Counted from the first letter of the stretch, positions 1-5,380 are shown. The stretch is 5,380 nt of DNA from Acidobacteriota bacterium (GCA_003224075.1 QHYF01000160.1:1-5380); one strand, 5' to 3'. Notes: generated from the sequence alone by a model not told the origin. A program made the numbers and translations.

Positions 1-16
1 TTTTGCCCGCGGAACG

Positions 17-370
17 CTATAGAAGGCCTTGCTCCATTTTTTCCTGGCAGACGAGGCAGTGTTTCGCCCACGGCACAGCTTCCAGGCGCTTCTGCTGCAT
101 CTCTTCCTGGCAATTGGCACAGACCCCGTATTCATCGGTCTGGATGCGCTTCAGTGCCGCGTCGATCATGTTGAGGATTGTGCGGTCCGTATTGGTCATC
201 CCGAAGAGGAACTCTTTGGTGTAGGAGTTCGCGGCCTTGTCCGCCAGGTCCACCGTGGGATCTTCGTCCGCCGCGCGGCCTTCTTCCTGCGTGCGTGCGA
301 TGGTTCTCATCAGTTCCTCGCGCCGCGTCAGCAATTTCTTCTTGTAATAATCGAGCCTTTTCTTGTCCAT
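17..370 (-). CDS. DksA/TraR-family C4 zinc-finger transcription factor
   Basis: Members of this family bind the RNA polymerase secondary channel and, often with ppGpp, adjust transcription initiation in the cytoplasm. The 117-residue product has a charged helical N-terminal half (about residues 1-75, likely the coiled coil) and a C-terminal C4 zinc finger, Cys84-x2-Cys87-x17-Cys105-x2-Cys108, the same spacing as in E. coli DksA. The segment DLADKA at residues 41-46 fits the D-x-x-D-x-A coiled-coil-tip motif that is functionally essential in DksA. The protein is about 30 residues shorter than E. coli DksA (151 aa), mainly at the N-terminus, so it may be a paralogue rather than the main DksA; I therefore give no symbol. 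The ATG start is preceded by a GAGGGG Shine-Dalgarno about 10 nt upstream (plus-strand 381-386) and a clear promoter at 420-448. It is divergent from the receptor gene. Family assignment is firm; the regulon is unknown. Confidence 0.93.
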   Translation of the reverse strand: MDKKRLDYYKKKLLTRREELMRTIARTQEEGRAADEDPTVDLADKAANSYTKEFLFGMTNTDRTILNMIDAALKRIQTDEYGVCANCQEEMQQKRLEAVPWAKHCLVCQEKMEQGLL

Positions 371-419
371 GGGAGTCCCGCCCCTCTACGCGCTCTCCGG
401 GGCCATCTAAAAACTCCGT

Positions 420-448
420 AGTGTAGGCCGACTTATTCGCAGTGTCAA
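420..448 (-). promoter_or_regulatory. Sigma-70-type promoter of the DksA-like gene
   Basis: Read on the minus strand, a perfect -35 box TTGACA (plus-strand 443-448) is followed by exactly 17 nt and then TACACT (420-425), which matches the TATAAT -10 consensus in four positions. Transcription should start near position 413, giving a leader of roughly 43 nt before the ATG at 370. Boxes and spacing are seen directly; activity is inferred. It is the best promoter match I found in the window. Confidence 0.75.
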
Positions 449-493
449 GTTAAGGCGTTCCATGCAGTACACAAGACCTTGGCACAGCCGATT

Positions 494-499
494 TATAGT
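494..499 (+). promoter_or_regulatory. Possible -10 box of the receptor gene
   Basis: TATAGT differs from the -10 consensus by one base and lies 34 nt upstream of the preferred ATG at 534, a sensible leader length. No good -35 box lies 16-18 bp upstream. A TTGGCA at 479-484 is only 9 bp away. It could pair with TCTAAT at 499-504, but that spacer of 14 bp is short. The receptor promoter may be weak or activator-dependent; this call is tentative. Confidence 0.3.
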
Positions 500-520
500 C
501 TAATGAAAGTGCAGGTCTTT

Positions 521-524
521 GGAG
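521..524 (+). promoter_or_regulatory. Shine-Dalgarno deciding the receptor start
   Basis: GGAG lies 9 nt upstream of ATG 534. It falls inside the coding sequence if translation began at the upstream in-frame TTG at 519, so it supports the ATG start. Confidence 0.65.
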
Positions 525-533
525 CGGCGTTGC

Positions 534-2978
534 ATGGCCACGGCTCGTCTATTAGCGGCGCTGTTGCTTTTTCTCAGCATTCTTGCGCCGGCGGAGATGC
601 AGGCCGCGGATTTCGCTGATTGTGCGGGCGTCGTGCTCGACGAAAACGGCGTTCCTGTCGGGGCGGCGCAAGTAAAGTTTGAAAACAGCAGCGGCCAGGT
701 GTTGCGCGCCGAAACCGATGGCGCGGGCCGTTTCATGCTTCGACGTTTTCCCGCCGGAGACTACAAGGTAGAAGTTCGCAAGGTAGGTTTTTTCTTGCTC
801 ACTGGGCAGTCGTTCACTGTGCGCCCCGGAACCAACGAACTCATCTTGACCCTGAACCACGCTCAAGAGCTTCACGAACAAGTGCAGGTCACGGCGCCGT
901 CGAATCAGATCGATACTCAGGACACAGCGCAGCGGTCCACGCTTTCCGCGCGCGGCATCCGCGACATCCCAGTGCCCAACTCGCACGTTCTTGCGGAGAG
1001 CCTGGTGGCCTTGCCCGAAATCGTGCGCGACCATCGCAATAATCTTCATATCGCCGGCGCGCGCTCCGGTGACACGCAGTATCTCCTCGATGGATTTGAA
1101 ATTGGCGATCCCGTCAGCAGCGCCTTGACTTCACGCTTCAACATCGATGCAACGCGAGCCGCCGAGGTCCAGACAGCCCGAGTGGGTGCAAATTACGCAC
1201 ACTCCGGCGCAGGCATTCTGAGCCTTGAAACTCCCGATGGCGACGACCGCTGGCGCTTCGGCACGACCAATCCCGTTCCCGGCGTCAACATTCAACAAGG
1301 CGTTCACCTTGGAAACTGGTATCCGCGTTTCACGTTTTCCGGGCCGATCGAGCGCGGGCGCTTCTGGTTTTCCGAAGCGATCAGCGCGCAGCATACGTTC
1401 GACCTAGTCGAACAGTTGCCCCCGGGCGTCAACACTTCCGAAGAGTGGGCGGGCGACAATCTGTTCCGGCTCCAATATAACCTGTCGCCAAAGCACATTT
1501 TGCGCGCCAGCTTTCTCTATAACCGCGCCTACGACAGCAACCTCGGATTGGACGCGCTCGATCCGCAGTCGGCGACTGTCAATGCCGATCAGCGCCGCGC
1601 GTTTGTCTCCCTGAAAGATCAGGTGTGGTTGCACGACACGCTCTTTGAGTTCGGTGTGGCTGCGGACAGCGGCGTGCTCGATTACACGCCGCAAGGCACG
1701 CAACCCTTCGTCCTGCTCATCAACGGCACCAGCGGCAACTATTTCCAACGCTTGCATCAGCGCGGCCGACGCTTGCAGGCCATCGCGAGCGTGACCGCCG
1801 CATCGCGCCATTGGCACGGAACGCATCAGCTCTCCGCCGGCCTCAACGTCGCGGCGCTGGTCCTTTCGCAATCCGCTCAGCGCACGGAAATCCAGGCGCT
1901 CCGCGCGGATGGAACTCTGGTGAGGCAATCGACCTTCGACGGCCTGGCAAATCCCCGGCTTTCCAACACCCAGGCTGGCGTCTACGCACAGGATACCTGG
2001 TCGATTTCGAAACGCTTCGTATTCCAGGCGGGCTTGCGAACCGATTGGGATCGCTTCACGCAGAGCGCCATGGCCGAGCCGCGCGCGTCGGTCAATGTCC
2101 TGCCTTTCGGCGACGACAGCGCCAAGCTATCGCTCGGATGGGGCATCTACAACGCGCCACTCAATGTCTCGCTTATTGGCCAGGTCTTTGATCAGCGACA
2201 GCTCGACTCCTTTTACGATTCCACAGGAACGGTGGTGGTCCTCGGCCCGGTCACAAGCCAGTTCGTGCTGCCTGCGGCCGGCTTGCAGCAGCCGCGCTTC
2301 ATCATTTCCGGCGCGGGCTGGCAGCAGAAGCTCGCGCACAACACGCTCGTCGATCTCGAACTGCAGGCCCGCAATGGCTATCATGGATTCGCGTTTGTTG
2401 ACCAGCAACCCATGCAGCCCGGCGGAATTTTTCTTCTGCAGGACCACCGTAAGGACCGCTACCGCAGTGCCACGATTTCCGCGCGCCACGTTTTCTCGGA
2501 GAACGCTGAACTCTTCGCCGCCTACACGCGTTCGCAGGCGCGTTCGAATGAAGTTCTTAACGTCGCGCTCGGTTCCATCTTTTACGCGCCGCAGCAGCCG
2601 GGTCCCGTAGCCTGGGATGCCCCCAACCGCCTGCTGACTTGGGGCTGGGCGCCCACGCACATCTGGGGAATCCAGTTGAGCTACCTCTTCGAGCACCACA
2701 CGGGCTACCCCTTCAGCGTCGTCAATCTTCAGCAGCAGCTCGTTGGCGCGCCGAATTCCTTGCGCTTTCCCGCCCATGTCAGCTTGAATTTGGGAATCGA
2801 AAAGAAATTCGCCTTCCGCGGCTATCTTTGGGCCGCGCGCGTCGAAATGGTGAACGCCTTCGACCGAGAGAATCCCAATACGGTGGTGAACAATATTGAC
2901 GCCCCCAACTTTGGCACCTTCGCCGGCGGCCAGGGCCGCGCGGTCACGTTGCGCGTGCGCTTCGCCGGCCGCAAGTAA
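534..2978 (+). CDS. Oar-like TonB-dependent outer-membrane receptor with carboxypeptidase-regulatory-like domain
   Basis: Predicted outer-membrane beta-barrel that takes up or binds a ligand using energy from TonB-ExbBD. The 814-residue protein begins with a signal peptide (Arg5, hydrophobic core residues 6-18, likely cleavage near MQA-AD at 24-25). A carboxypeptidase-regulatory-like beta-sandwich follows at about 31-109, including TDGAGRF and FPAGDYKVEV. A TonB-box-like EQVQVTA lies at 115-121. The plug spans about 122-236 with the typical GARSGDTQYLLDGFEI, and the rest is barrel strands ending in TLRVRF plus a short AGRK tail. The frame extends upstream to a TTG at 519, but GGAG at 521-524 sits 9 nt before the ATG at 534 and the signal peptide starts cleanly there, so I chose 534. 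It is shorter than many Oar-like proteins (about 1000 aa) but has both ends. The substrate cannot be told. The Spinster-like transporter gene follows after 90 bp. Confidence 0.9.
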   Translation: MATARLLAALLLFLSILAPAEMQAADFADCAGVVLDENGVPVGAAQVKFENSSGQVLRAETDGAGRFMLRRFPAGDYKVEVRKVGFFLLTGQSFTVRPGTNELILTLNHAQELHEQVQVTAPSNQIDTQDTAQRSTLSARGIRDIPVPNSHVLAESLVALPEIVRDHRNNLHIAGARSGDTQYLLDGFEIGDPVSSALTSRFNIDATRAAEVQTARVGANYAHSGAGILSLETPDGDDRWRFGTTNPVPGVNIQQGVHLGNWYPRFTFSGPIERGRFWFSEAISAQHTFDLVEQLPPGVNTSEEWAGDNLFRLQYNLSPKHILRASFLYNRAYDSNLGLDALDPQSATVNADQRRAFVSLKDQVWLHDTLFEFGVAADSGVLDYTPQGTQPFVLLINGTSGNYFQRLHQRGRRLQAIASVTAASRHWHGTHQLSAGLNVAALVLSQSAQRTEIQALRADGTLVRQSTFDGLANPRLSNTQAGVYAQDTWSISKRFVFQAGLRTDWDRFTQSAMAEPRASVNVLPFGDDSAKLSLGWGIYNAPLNVSLIGQVFDQRQLDSFYDSTGTVVVLGPVTSQFVLPAAGLQQPRFIISGAGWQQKLAHNTLVDLELQARNGYHGFAFVDQQPMQPGGIFLLQDHRKDRYRSATISARHVFSENAELFAAYTRSQARSNEVLNVALGSIFYAPQQPGPVAWDAPNRLLTWGWAPTHIWGIQLSYLFEHHTGYPFSVVNLQQQLVGAPNSLRFPAHVSLNLGIEKKFAFRGYLWAARVEMVNAFDRENPNTVVNNIDAPNFGTFAGGQGRAVTLRVRFAGRK

Positions 2979-3000
2979 CCGCAGCCAACAGAGGCTGCGG
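2979..3000 (+). terminator. Hairpin directly after the receptor stop codon
   Basis: CCGCAGCC (2979-2986) and GGCTGCGG (2993-3000) form a perfect 8-bp GC-rich stem with a 6-nt loop, starting at the base after the TAA stop. There is no uridine run immediately after it; the nearest is TTTT at 3017-3020, 16 nt away. It is therefore not a canonical intrinsic terminator. It may act as a weak terminator, a barrier to 3' exonucleases protecting the receptor mRNA, or an expression-lowering element between receptor and transporter. The structure is certain as sequence; the role is inferred. Confidence 0.5.
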
Positions 3001-3035
3001 CTCGCCGGGCAATCCCTTTTGGCCAGTGATTGTCG

Positions 3036-3041
3036 TACACT
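3036..3041 (+). promoter_or_regulatory. Possible -10 box of the transporter gene
   Basis: TACACT here is identical to the -10 box of the DksA-like gene, and the match extends to TACACTACG in both places. It would place a transcription start near 3048, about 20 nt before the GTG at 3069. No recognisable -35 box lies at 16-18 bp spacing, so this is weak evidence for an independent transporter promoter. Confidence 0.25.
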
Positions 3042-3056
3042 ACGCGCCGACTTATC

Positions 3057-3063
3057 GGGAGGA
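3057..3063 (+). promoter_or_regulatory. Strong Shine-Dalgarno deciding the transporter start
   Basis: GGGAGGA ends 5 nt before the GTG at 3069, close to the ideal anti-Shine-Dalgarno complement and spacing. The longer version starting at TTG 3030 would bury this site and lacks a comparable site of its own. Confidence 0.75.
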
Positions 3064-3068
3064 CTCTC

Positions 3069-4406
3069 GTGGCAGTTACCCAATCGCGCGCTGGCCTCAC
3101 TCTCATCCTCCTCTTTGCCATTAACCTCCTGAATTTTTTTGATCGTCACATTATCACTGCCGTCGTTGAGCCCATTCGCAAGCTGTGGGGACTCACGGAC
3201 TCACAAATCGGTTGGCTGGTGACAGCCTTCACTCTCTTATACGCCGTCGTTGGCGTTCCCCTTGGCCGCCTGGCGGATCGCTGGAACCGCCCCAAAATTC
3301 TCACGTTCGGAGTGGCTCTTTGGAGCCTGCTGACGGCGGCCTCCGGCATGGCCTGGAATTACGGCTCCCTTCTCTTGACGCGGCTCGGGGTCGGCATTGG
3401 AGAAGCAAGCTGTGCGCCTGCTGCGAATTCCCTCATCGGCGACCTTTTCCCGGTGGCTCAGCGGGCGCGCGCGCTTTCGTTCTTCATGTTGGGATTGCCG
3501 ATTGGCGGCTTCCTTGGAACCTTCATCTCCGGACGTTTGGCCGCTGTCTATGGTTGGCGCGTTCCTTTCTACGTCGCCTGCATTCCGGGACTTGTCGTGG
3601 CCATGCTCGCACTGCTCATCACGGACCCCCCGCGCGGCGCAATGGAAGCATCTCCTTACGCAGGGCGGACCTTTGAAGGCTCGCCGTACGGGCACGTCCT
3701 CAGAATCCCAACGATGCGCTGGATCATCCTTTCTGGGGCTCTGCACAATTTCAACATGTACGTGATCGCGACTTTCTTGCCGGCTTTCCTCAGCCGCTAT
3801 CACTCCCTCAATCTCAAACAATCAAGCGCGATCGCGGCAACCGTCTTCAATGCCATGGGCCTGCCCGGGCTGCTGGTCGGGGGATGGGCGGCAGATCGAC
3901 TCGGAAAAAAATGGCACAATGGGCGCCTGCTGGTGGCAGCGGTGGCGCTGCTCCTGGCCACTCCCTGCCTCTATTTTGCGCTCCTGCAACCCGCAGGAGC
4001 CCTTCCAGGCTTCGTCGTGCTGATGGGAGCGGGCTGTGTGTTGATGTACGTTTATTACTCAGGCGTTTACGCCGCGGTTCAGGACGTGGTTCAGCCCAGC
4101 TTGAGGGGCACTGCGATGGCTCTCTATTTCTTTGCCATGTATCTGCTTGGCGGAAGCTTTGGGCCCGTCGTGACCGGCAAACTCAGCGATTATTTTGCGC
4201 GCCGTGCCATGCTCTCTGCCGGCGCTCATGCCATCAATGAAGCTTTCCGGTCCTCCGGTCTGCACAGCGCGATGTTTGTCATTCCGCTTTGTAGCCTCAT
4301 TCTTTCTTTGGTCCTCTTCGCCGCCGCCCACATCGTGATTTCCGACATGCTTGCTTTGCAAAGATGGATGAGACAACCGCAAGAACAGGCCGGCGCGGCA
4401 GATTAG
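3069..4406 (+). CDS. Spinster-like major facilitator superfamily transporter
   Basis: Predicted 12-helix inner-membrane secondary transporter of 445 residues, normal length for the superfamily. Helix 1 carries NFFDRHIIT (residues 22-30), with the Asp-Arg typical of Spinster-type members. The helix 2-3 loop has the motif-A sequence GRLADRWNRPK (66-76). Helix 4 has RLGVGIGEA (105-113), and helix 5-6 has GWRVPFYVACIPG (162-174). A hydrophilic central loop covers about 186-216, and the second half repeats motif A as GGWAADRLGKK (271-281). The GTG at 3069 is chosen because GGGAGGA ends 5 nt before it; a TTG at 3030 would add 13 residues. Spinster relatives export or exchange sphingolipids, lysophospholipids or other small organic molecules, and many bacterial ones are uncharacterised; the substrate is unknown. 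The gene follows the receptor by 90 bp, so cotranscription past the hairpin at 2979-3000 is possible. It is convergent with the small membrane protein gene downstream. Confidence 0.9.
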   Translation: MAVTQSRAGLTLILLFAINLLNFFDRHIITAVVEPIRKLWGLTDSQIGWLVTAFTLLYAVVGVPLGRLADRWNRPKILTFGVALWSLLTAASGMAWNYGSLLLTRLGVGIGEASCAPAANSLIGDLFPVAQRARALSFFMLGLPIGGFLGTFISGRLAAVYGWRVPFYVACIPGLVVAMLALLITDPPRGAMEASPYAGRTFEGSPYGHVLRIPTMRWIILSGALHNFNMYVIATFLPAFLSRYHSLNLKQSSAIAATVFNAMGLPGLLVGGWAADRLGKKWHNGRLLVAAVALLLATPCLYFALLQPAGALPGFVVLMGAGCVLMYVYYSGVYAAVQDVVQPSLRGTAMALYFFAMYLLGGSFGPVVTGKLSDYFARRAMLSAGAHAINEAFRSSGLHSAMFVIPLCSLILSLVLFAAAHIVISDMLALQRWMRQPQEQAGAAD

Positions 4407-4471
4407 CGTATCCGACGGTCTTTAGGCCTCTGCATTCCCCGAGTTTGCCGCCAAACCTGCTCGAACGAATC

Positions 4472-4487
4472 CCTTCGACATCGAAGG
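4472..4487 (+). terminator. Small hairpin downstream of the transporter gene
   Basis: CCTTCG and CGAAGG form a perfect 6-bp stem with an ACAT loop, 65 nt after the transporter stop. No uridine tract follows, so it may only stabilise the transcript's 3' end. A second small stem, GTTTG/CAAAC (4443-4447 with 4452-4456), lies just upstream. Neither is a convincing intrinsic terminator. Confidence 0.25.
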
Positions 4488-4664
4488 TCAGCGCGCTTGC
4501 CTTTGAGGACCCCGAGAGACCGGGCTTCTGTCGTCCTGCGGTTTTGCCGCGCCGCCGTCGAATCCAAAGGAAAACGGAGCACACTCTCAGCCGCCCTCTT
4601 TTTTTGAAACGTCGGCAATGCGTATGGCGCGCTTGCAGTCACGGTTTGCTGGTCGTCCTCCAAG

Positions 4665-4704
4665 CGGCGGCCGGCGGCCGTGAAACGATTACGCCGGCGG
4701 CGGC
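4665..4704. repeat. GC-rich near-palindromic repeat segment
   Basis: The segment is built from repeated GCGGC/GCCGG units. GCCGGCG at 4670-4676 is the exact reverse complement of CGCCGGC at 4692-4698, enclosing a 15-nt less GC-rich loop that contains GAAACGATTA. It can form a 7-bp stem on either strand. Simple GC-rich repetition could produce this by chance, so I claim only the sequence symmetry and no function. Confidence 0.4.
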
Positions 4705-4737
4705 ACTATCTACCCAGATTCAGCCCATTCGAAACAA

Positions 4738-4785
4738 GCGGCCGCACCAACGAATTGTGCCGTGCGGACCTTTGTTCCGCTTGGT
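4738..4785 (+). other. Stretch with mutually exclusive predicted stems
   Basis: CCGCAC (4742-4747) can pair with GTGCGG (4762-4767), a 6-bp stem. Alternatively GCGGA (4764-4768) pairs with TCCGC (4776-4780), and outside it ACCAA (4746-4750) pairs with TTGGT (4781-4785), leaving a 13-nt bulge on the left side. The two folds share 4764-4767 and 4746-4747 and so exclude each other, as in switching leader RNAs. The long hairpin at 4789-4837 begins 4 nt later. No plus-strand gene follows, so a cis-acting leader is unlikely and a free-standing RNA would be the more natural reading. Short GC-rich stems arise often by chance. Confidence 0.25.
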
Positions 4786-4788
4786 AGG

Positions 4789-4837
4789 CTGACGGGTGGG
4801 GGGCACTCTTGGGAGAGTTGTGCTCCCCGTTCGTCAG
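4789..4837 (+). other. Unbroken 18-bp RNA hairpin with four G-U pairs
   Basis: Bases 4789-4806 pair with 4820-4837 at every position: six Watson-Crick pairs at the base (CTGACG/CGTCAG), three wobble pairs (4795-4831, 4796-4830, 4797-4829), then nine pairs including one more wobble (4802-4824). The apex can add TCT/AGA (4807-4809 with 4814-4816) around a TGGG loop, leaving GTT bulged. On the minus strand the four wobbles become A-C mismatches, so the fold favours a plus-strand RNA. A pyrimidine-rich tract follows but not a pure uridine run. It could be the 3' end of a small RNA, a processing site, an atypical terminator between the convergent genes, or a degraded palindromic repeat. Confidence 0.55.
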
Positions 4838-4968
4838 TCTCTGTCGCCTCCATTCTTCTTCTCTTCTTCCTTCCATCGCCAAGGGCCGAACCGATGCATG
4901 GCCCATGTTGCGTACTTCCAGTAGGATGCGTGCCTAAATGTGTCAACGCGCGACGCTGCTAAACGTGA

Positions 4969-4987
4969 AGGCCTGCCTTGCAGGTCT
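4969..4987 (-). terminator. Possible terminator hairpin after the small membrane protein gene
   Basis: An 8-position stem, 4969-4976 with 4980-4987 around a 3-nt loop, has CCTGC/GCAGG as its core. It lies about 31 nt beyond the minus-strand gene's stop codon. On the minus strand one pair becomes an A-C mismatch, and the following sequence (TTCACGTTT) is only mildly T-rich. This is a weak candidate, listed because it is the nearest hairpin after that stop. Confidence 0.25.
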
Positions 4988-5018
4988 GCAAATCATTCAT
5001 CGGAACGGAGAAAGTGGA

Positions 5019-5315
5019 CTATCTGGTGCGGCGATGGACCGCAAAGTGAGTGGCAAGGGCGAAGATCGCGTAGTAGAAGGCCGCGTTCGCTGCGATCGCA
5101 ATCCGCAGAAACCAACCGAAGGTCCACGCTATCGATTTGTGAGTTCCCGGCGTAAGGAGTTCGGCAAGCTTTAGGCCCGGCGAGAATAAGGCGATCACCG
5201 GGGCGGGAACTTGCGGTTCGATGGGCACCGCAAAGGCCAGCGCGAGGAACCCAGCGATCAAGCCAAGCGCCGCGAGCAACAGAAAACGAAAGAGCGTGCG
5301 GTGCGTCATTAGCAT
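5019..5315 (-). CDS. Small hypothetical protein with two transmembrane segments
   Basis: I do not recognise a named family. The 98-residue product has a short basic N-terminus (THRTLFR), a strong hydrophobic segment at about residues 9-31, and a proline-rich loop (PIEPQVPAP, then FSPGLKLAELLTPG) at about 31-57. A second hydrophobic segment follows at about 62-88, and the tail ends HRRTR. Both ends are therefore probably cytoplasmic, with the loop in the periplasm. The start is uncertain: ATGs at 5315 and 5309 (plus-strand ends) lie two codons apart without a clear Shine-Dalgarno, and the frame continues upstream to GTG at 5336 and TTG at 5351. TAAAAT on the minus strand (5318-5323) resembles a -10 box and would put transcription start almost at the ATGs. 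Hydrophobic pattern, stop codon and length make a real gene likely; its role is unknown. It faces the transporter gene across about 610 bp. Confidence 0.65.
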   Translation of the reverse strand: MLMTHRTLFRFLLLAALGLIAGFLALAFAVPIEPQVPAPVIALFSPGLKLAELLTPGTHKSIAWTFGWFLRIAIAANAAFYYAIFALATHFAVHRRTR

Positions 5316-5380
5316 CAATTTTATCAGACGGCTCACGCCGCATGATTCCAACGTTCCAGGAAGTTGTGTGCGAAGATACT

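Larger units (their letters stand above)
4407..5018. other. Roughly 610-bp gene-free interval between convergent genes
   Basis: I find no credible coding sequence here on either strand. The open frames present give basic, arginine/proline-rich or otherwise disordered translations without domain signatures or Shine-Dalgarno support. The interval does hold hairpins (4443-4456, 4472-4487, 4670-4698, 4883-4904, 4969-4987), a T7 run at 4599-4605, GC-rich near-palindromic sequence at 4665-4704, a structured stretch at 4738-4837 and a pyrimidine-rich tract at 4838-4880. It is long for the gap between two convergent genes, so it may contain an RNA gene or decayed coding sequence. Confidence 0.6.

Noticed and set aside
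479..495. TTGGCAC resembling the -24 element of a sigma-54 promoter ahead of the receptor gene
   Set aside because: The required GC at the -12 element is absent at the correct spacing (the sequence there is ATTTA), so it is not a credible sigma-54 promoter.
519..533. TTG at 519 as the receptor start
   Set aside because: The Shine-Dalgarno GGAG at 521-524 would lie within the coding sequence, and the extra residues add nothing to the signal peptide.
503..619. 38-codon open frame starting with ATG at 503 and overlapping the receptor start, a possible upstream regulatory ORF
   Set aside because: Its ATG coincides with the likely transcription start region and has no Shine-Dalgarno; it runs out of frame through the signal-peptide region and looks incidental.
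3030..3068. TTG at 3030 as the transporter start
   Set aside because: It buries the very good GGGAGGA site and the possible -10 box; GTG 3069 is better supported.
2127..3149. Long minus-strand open frame opposite the receptor gene (340 codons)
   Set aside because: It lies antisense to an unmistakable receptor sequence, has no domain signature, and arises from the high-GC codon usage of the true gene.
4599..4605. T7 run as a transporter terminator
   Set aside because: No stable stem lies immediately upstream of it on the plus strand.
4364..4792. 142-codon plus-strand open frame overlapping the transporter 3' end
   Set aside because: Its translation is arginine- and proline-rich with no recognisable fold, and it begins inside the transporter without a ribosome-binding site of its own.
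4993..5343. Alternative minus-strand frame overlapping the small membrane protein
   Set aside because: It lacks coherent hydrophobic segments, whereas the chosen frame has two clean membrane helices, so this is a shadow frame.

Overview
The window looks like chromosomal DNA of a moderately GC-rich Gram-negative bacterium, most likely an Acidobacteriota member. This placement is inference. It rests on a TonB-dependent receptor with an N-terminal carboxypeptidase-regulatory-like (Oar-type) domain and on a short DksA-type zinc-finger protein, a combination frequent in that phylum. No rRNA or marker gene is present to confirm it.

Layout: (1) 17-370, minus strand, a 117-residue DksA/TraR-family protein with an intact C4 zinc finger and an acidic coiled-coil tip motif. 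A near-consensus sigma-70 promoter for it lies at 420-448. (2) 371-533, a divergent intergenic region serving that gene and the receptor gene. (3) 534-2978, plus strand, an Oar-like TonB-dependent outer-membrane receptor. (4) 2979-3068, a 90-bp gap with a perfect 8-bp hairpin right after the receptor stop, a possible -10 box and a strong Shine-Dalgarno. (5) 3069-4406, plus strand, a Spinster-like major facilitator transporter. (6) 4407 to about 5018, some 610 bp with no convincing gene but several predicted RNA folds, the most notable being an unbroken 18-bp hairpin with four G-U pairs at 4789-4837. (7) 5019 to about 5315, minus strand, a small unrecognised protein with two membrane segments, convergent with the transporter.

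Receptor and transporter are collinear and could together move one small molecule across outer and inner membranes, but neither sequence identifies the substrate. Both are better assigned starts downstream of their longest reading frames (ATG at 534, GTG at 3069), because good Shine-Dalgarno sequences sit inside the extended versions. No mobile element, CRISPR array, tRNA or rRNA was seen. The least explained part is the structured plus-strand segment around 4738-4837, which may be an undescribed small RNA or an RNA-level regulatory element. The case for it is structural only.
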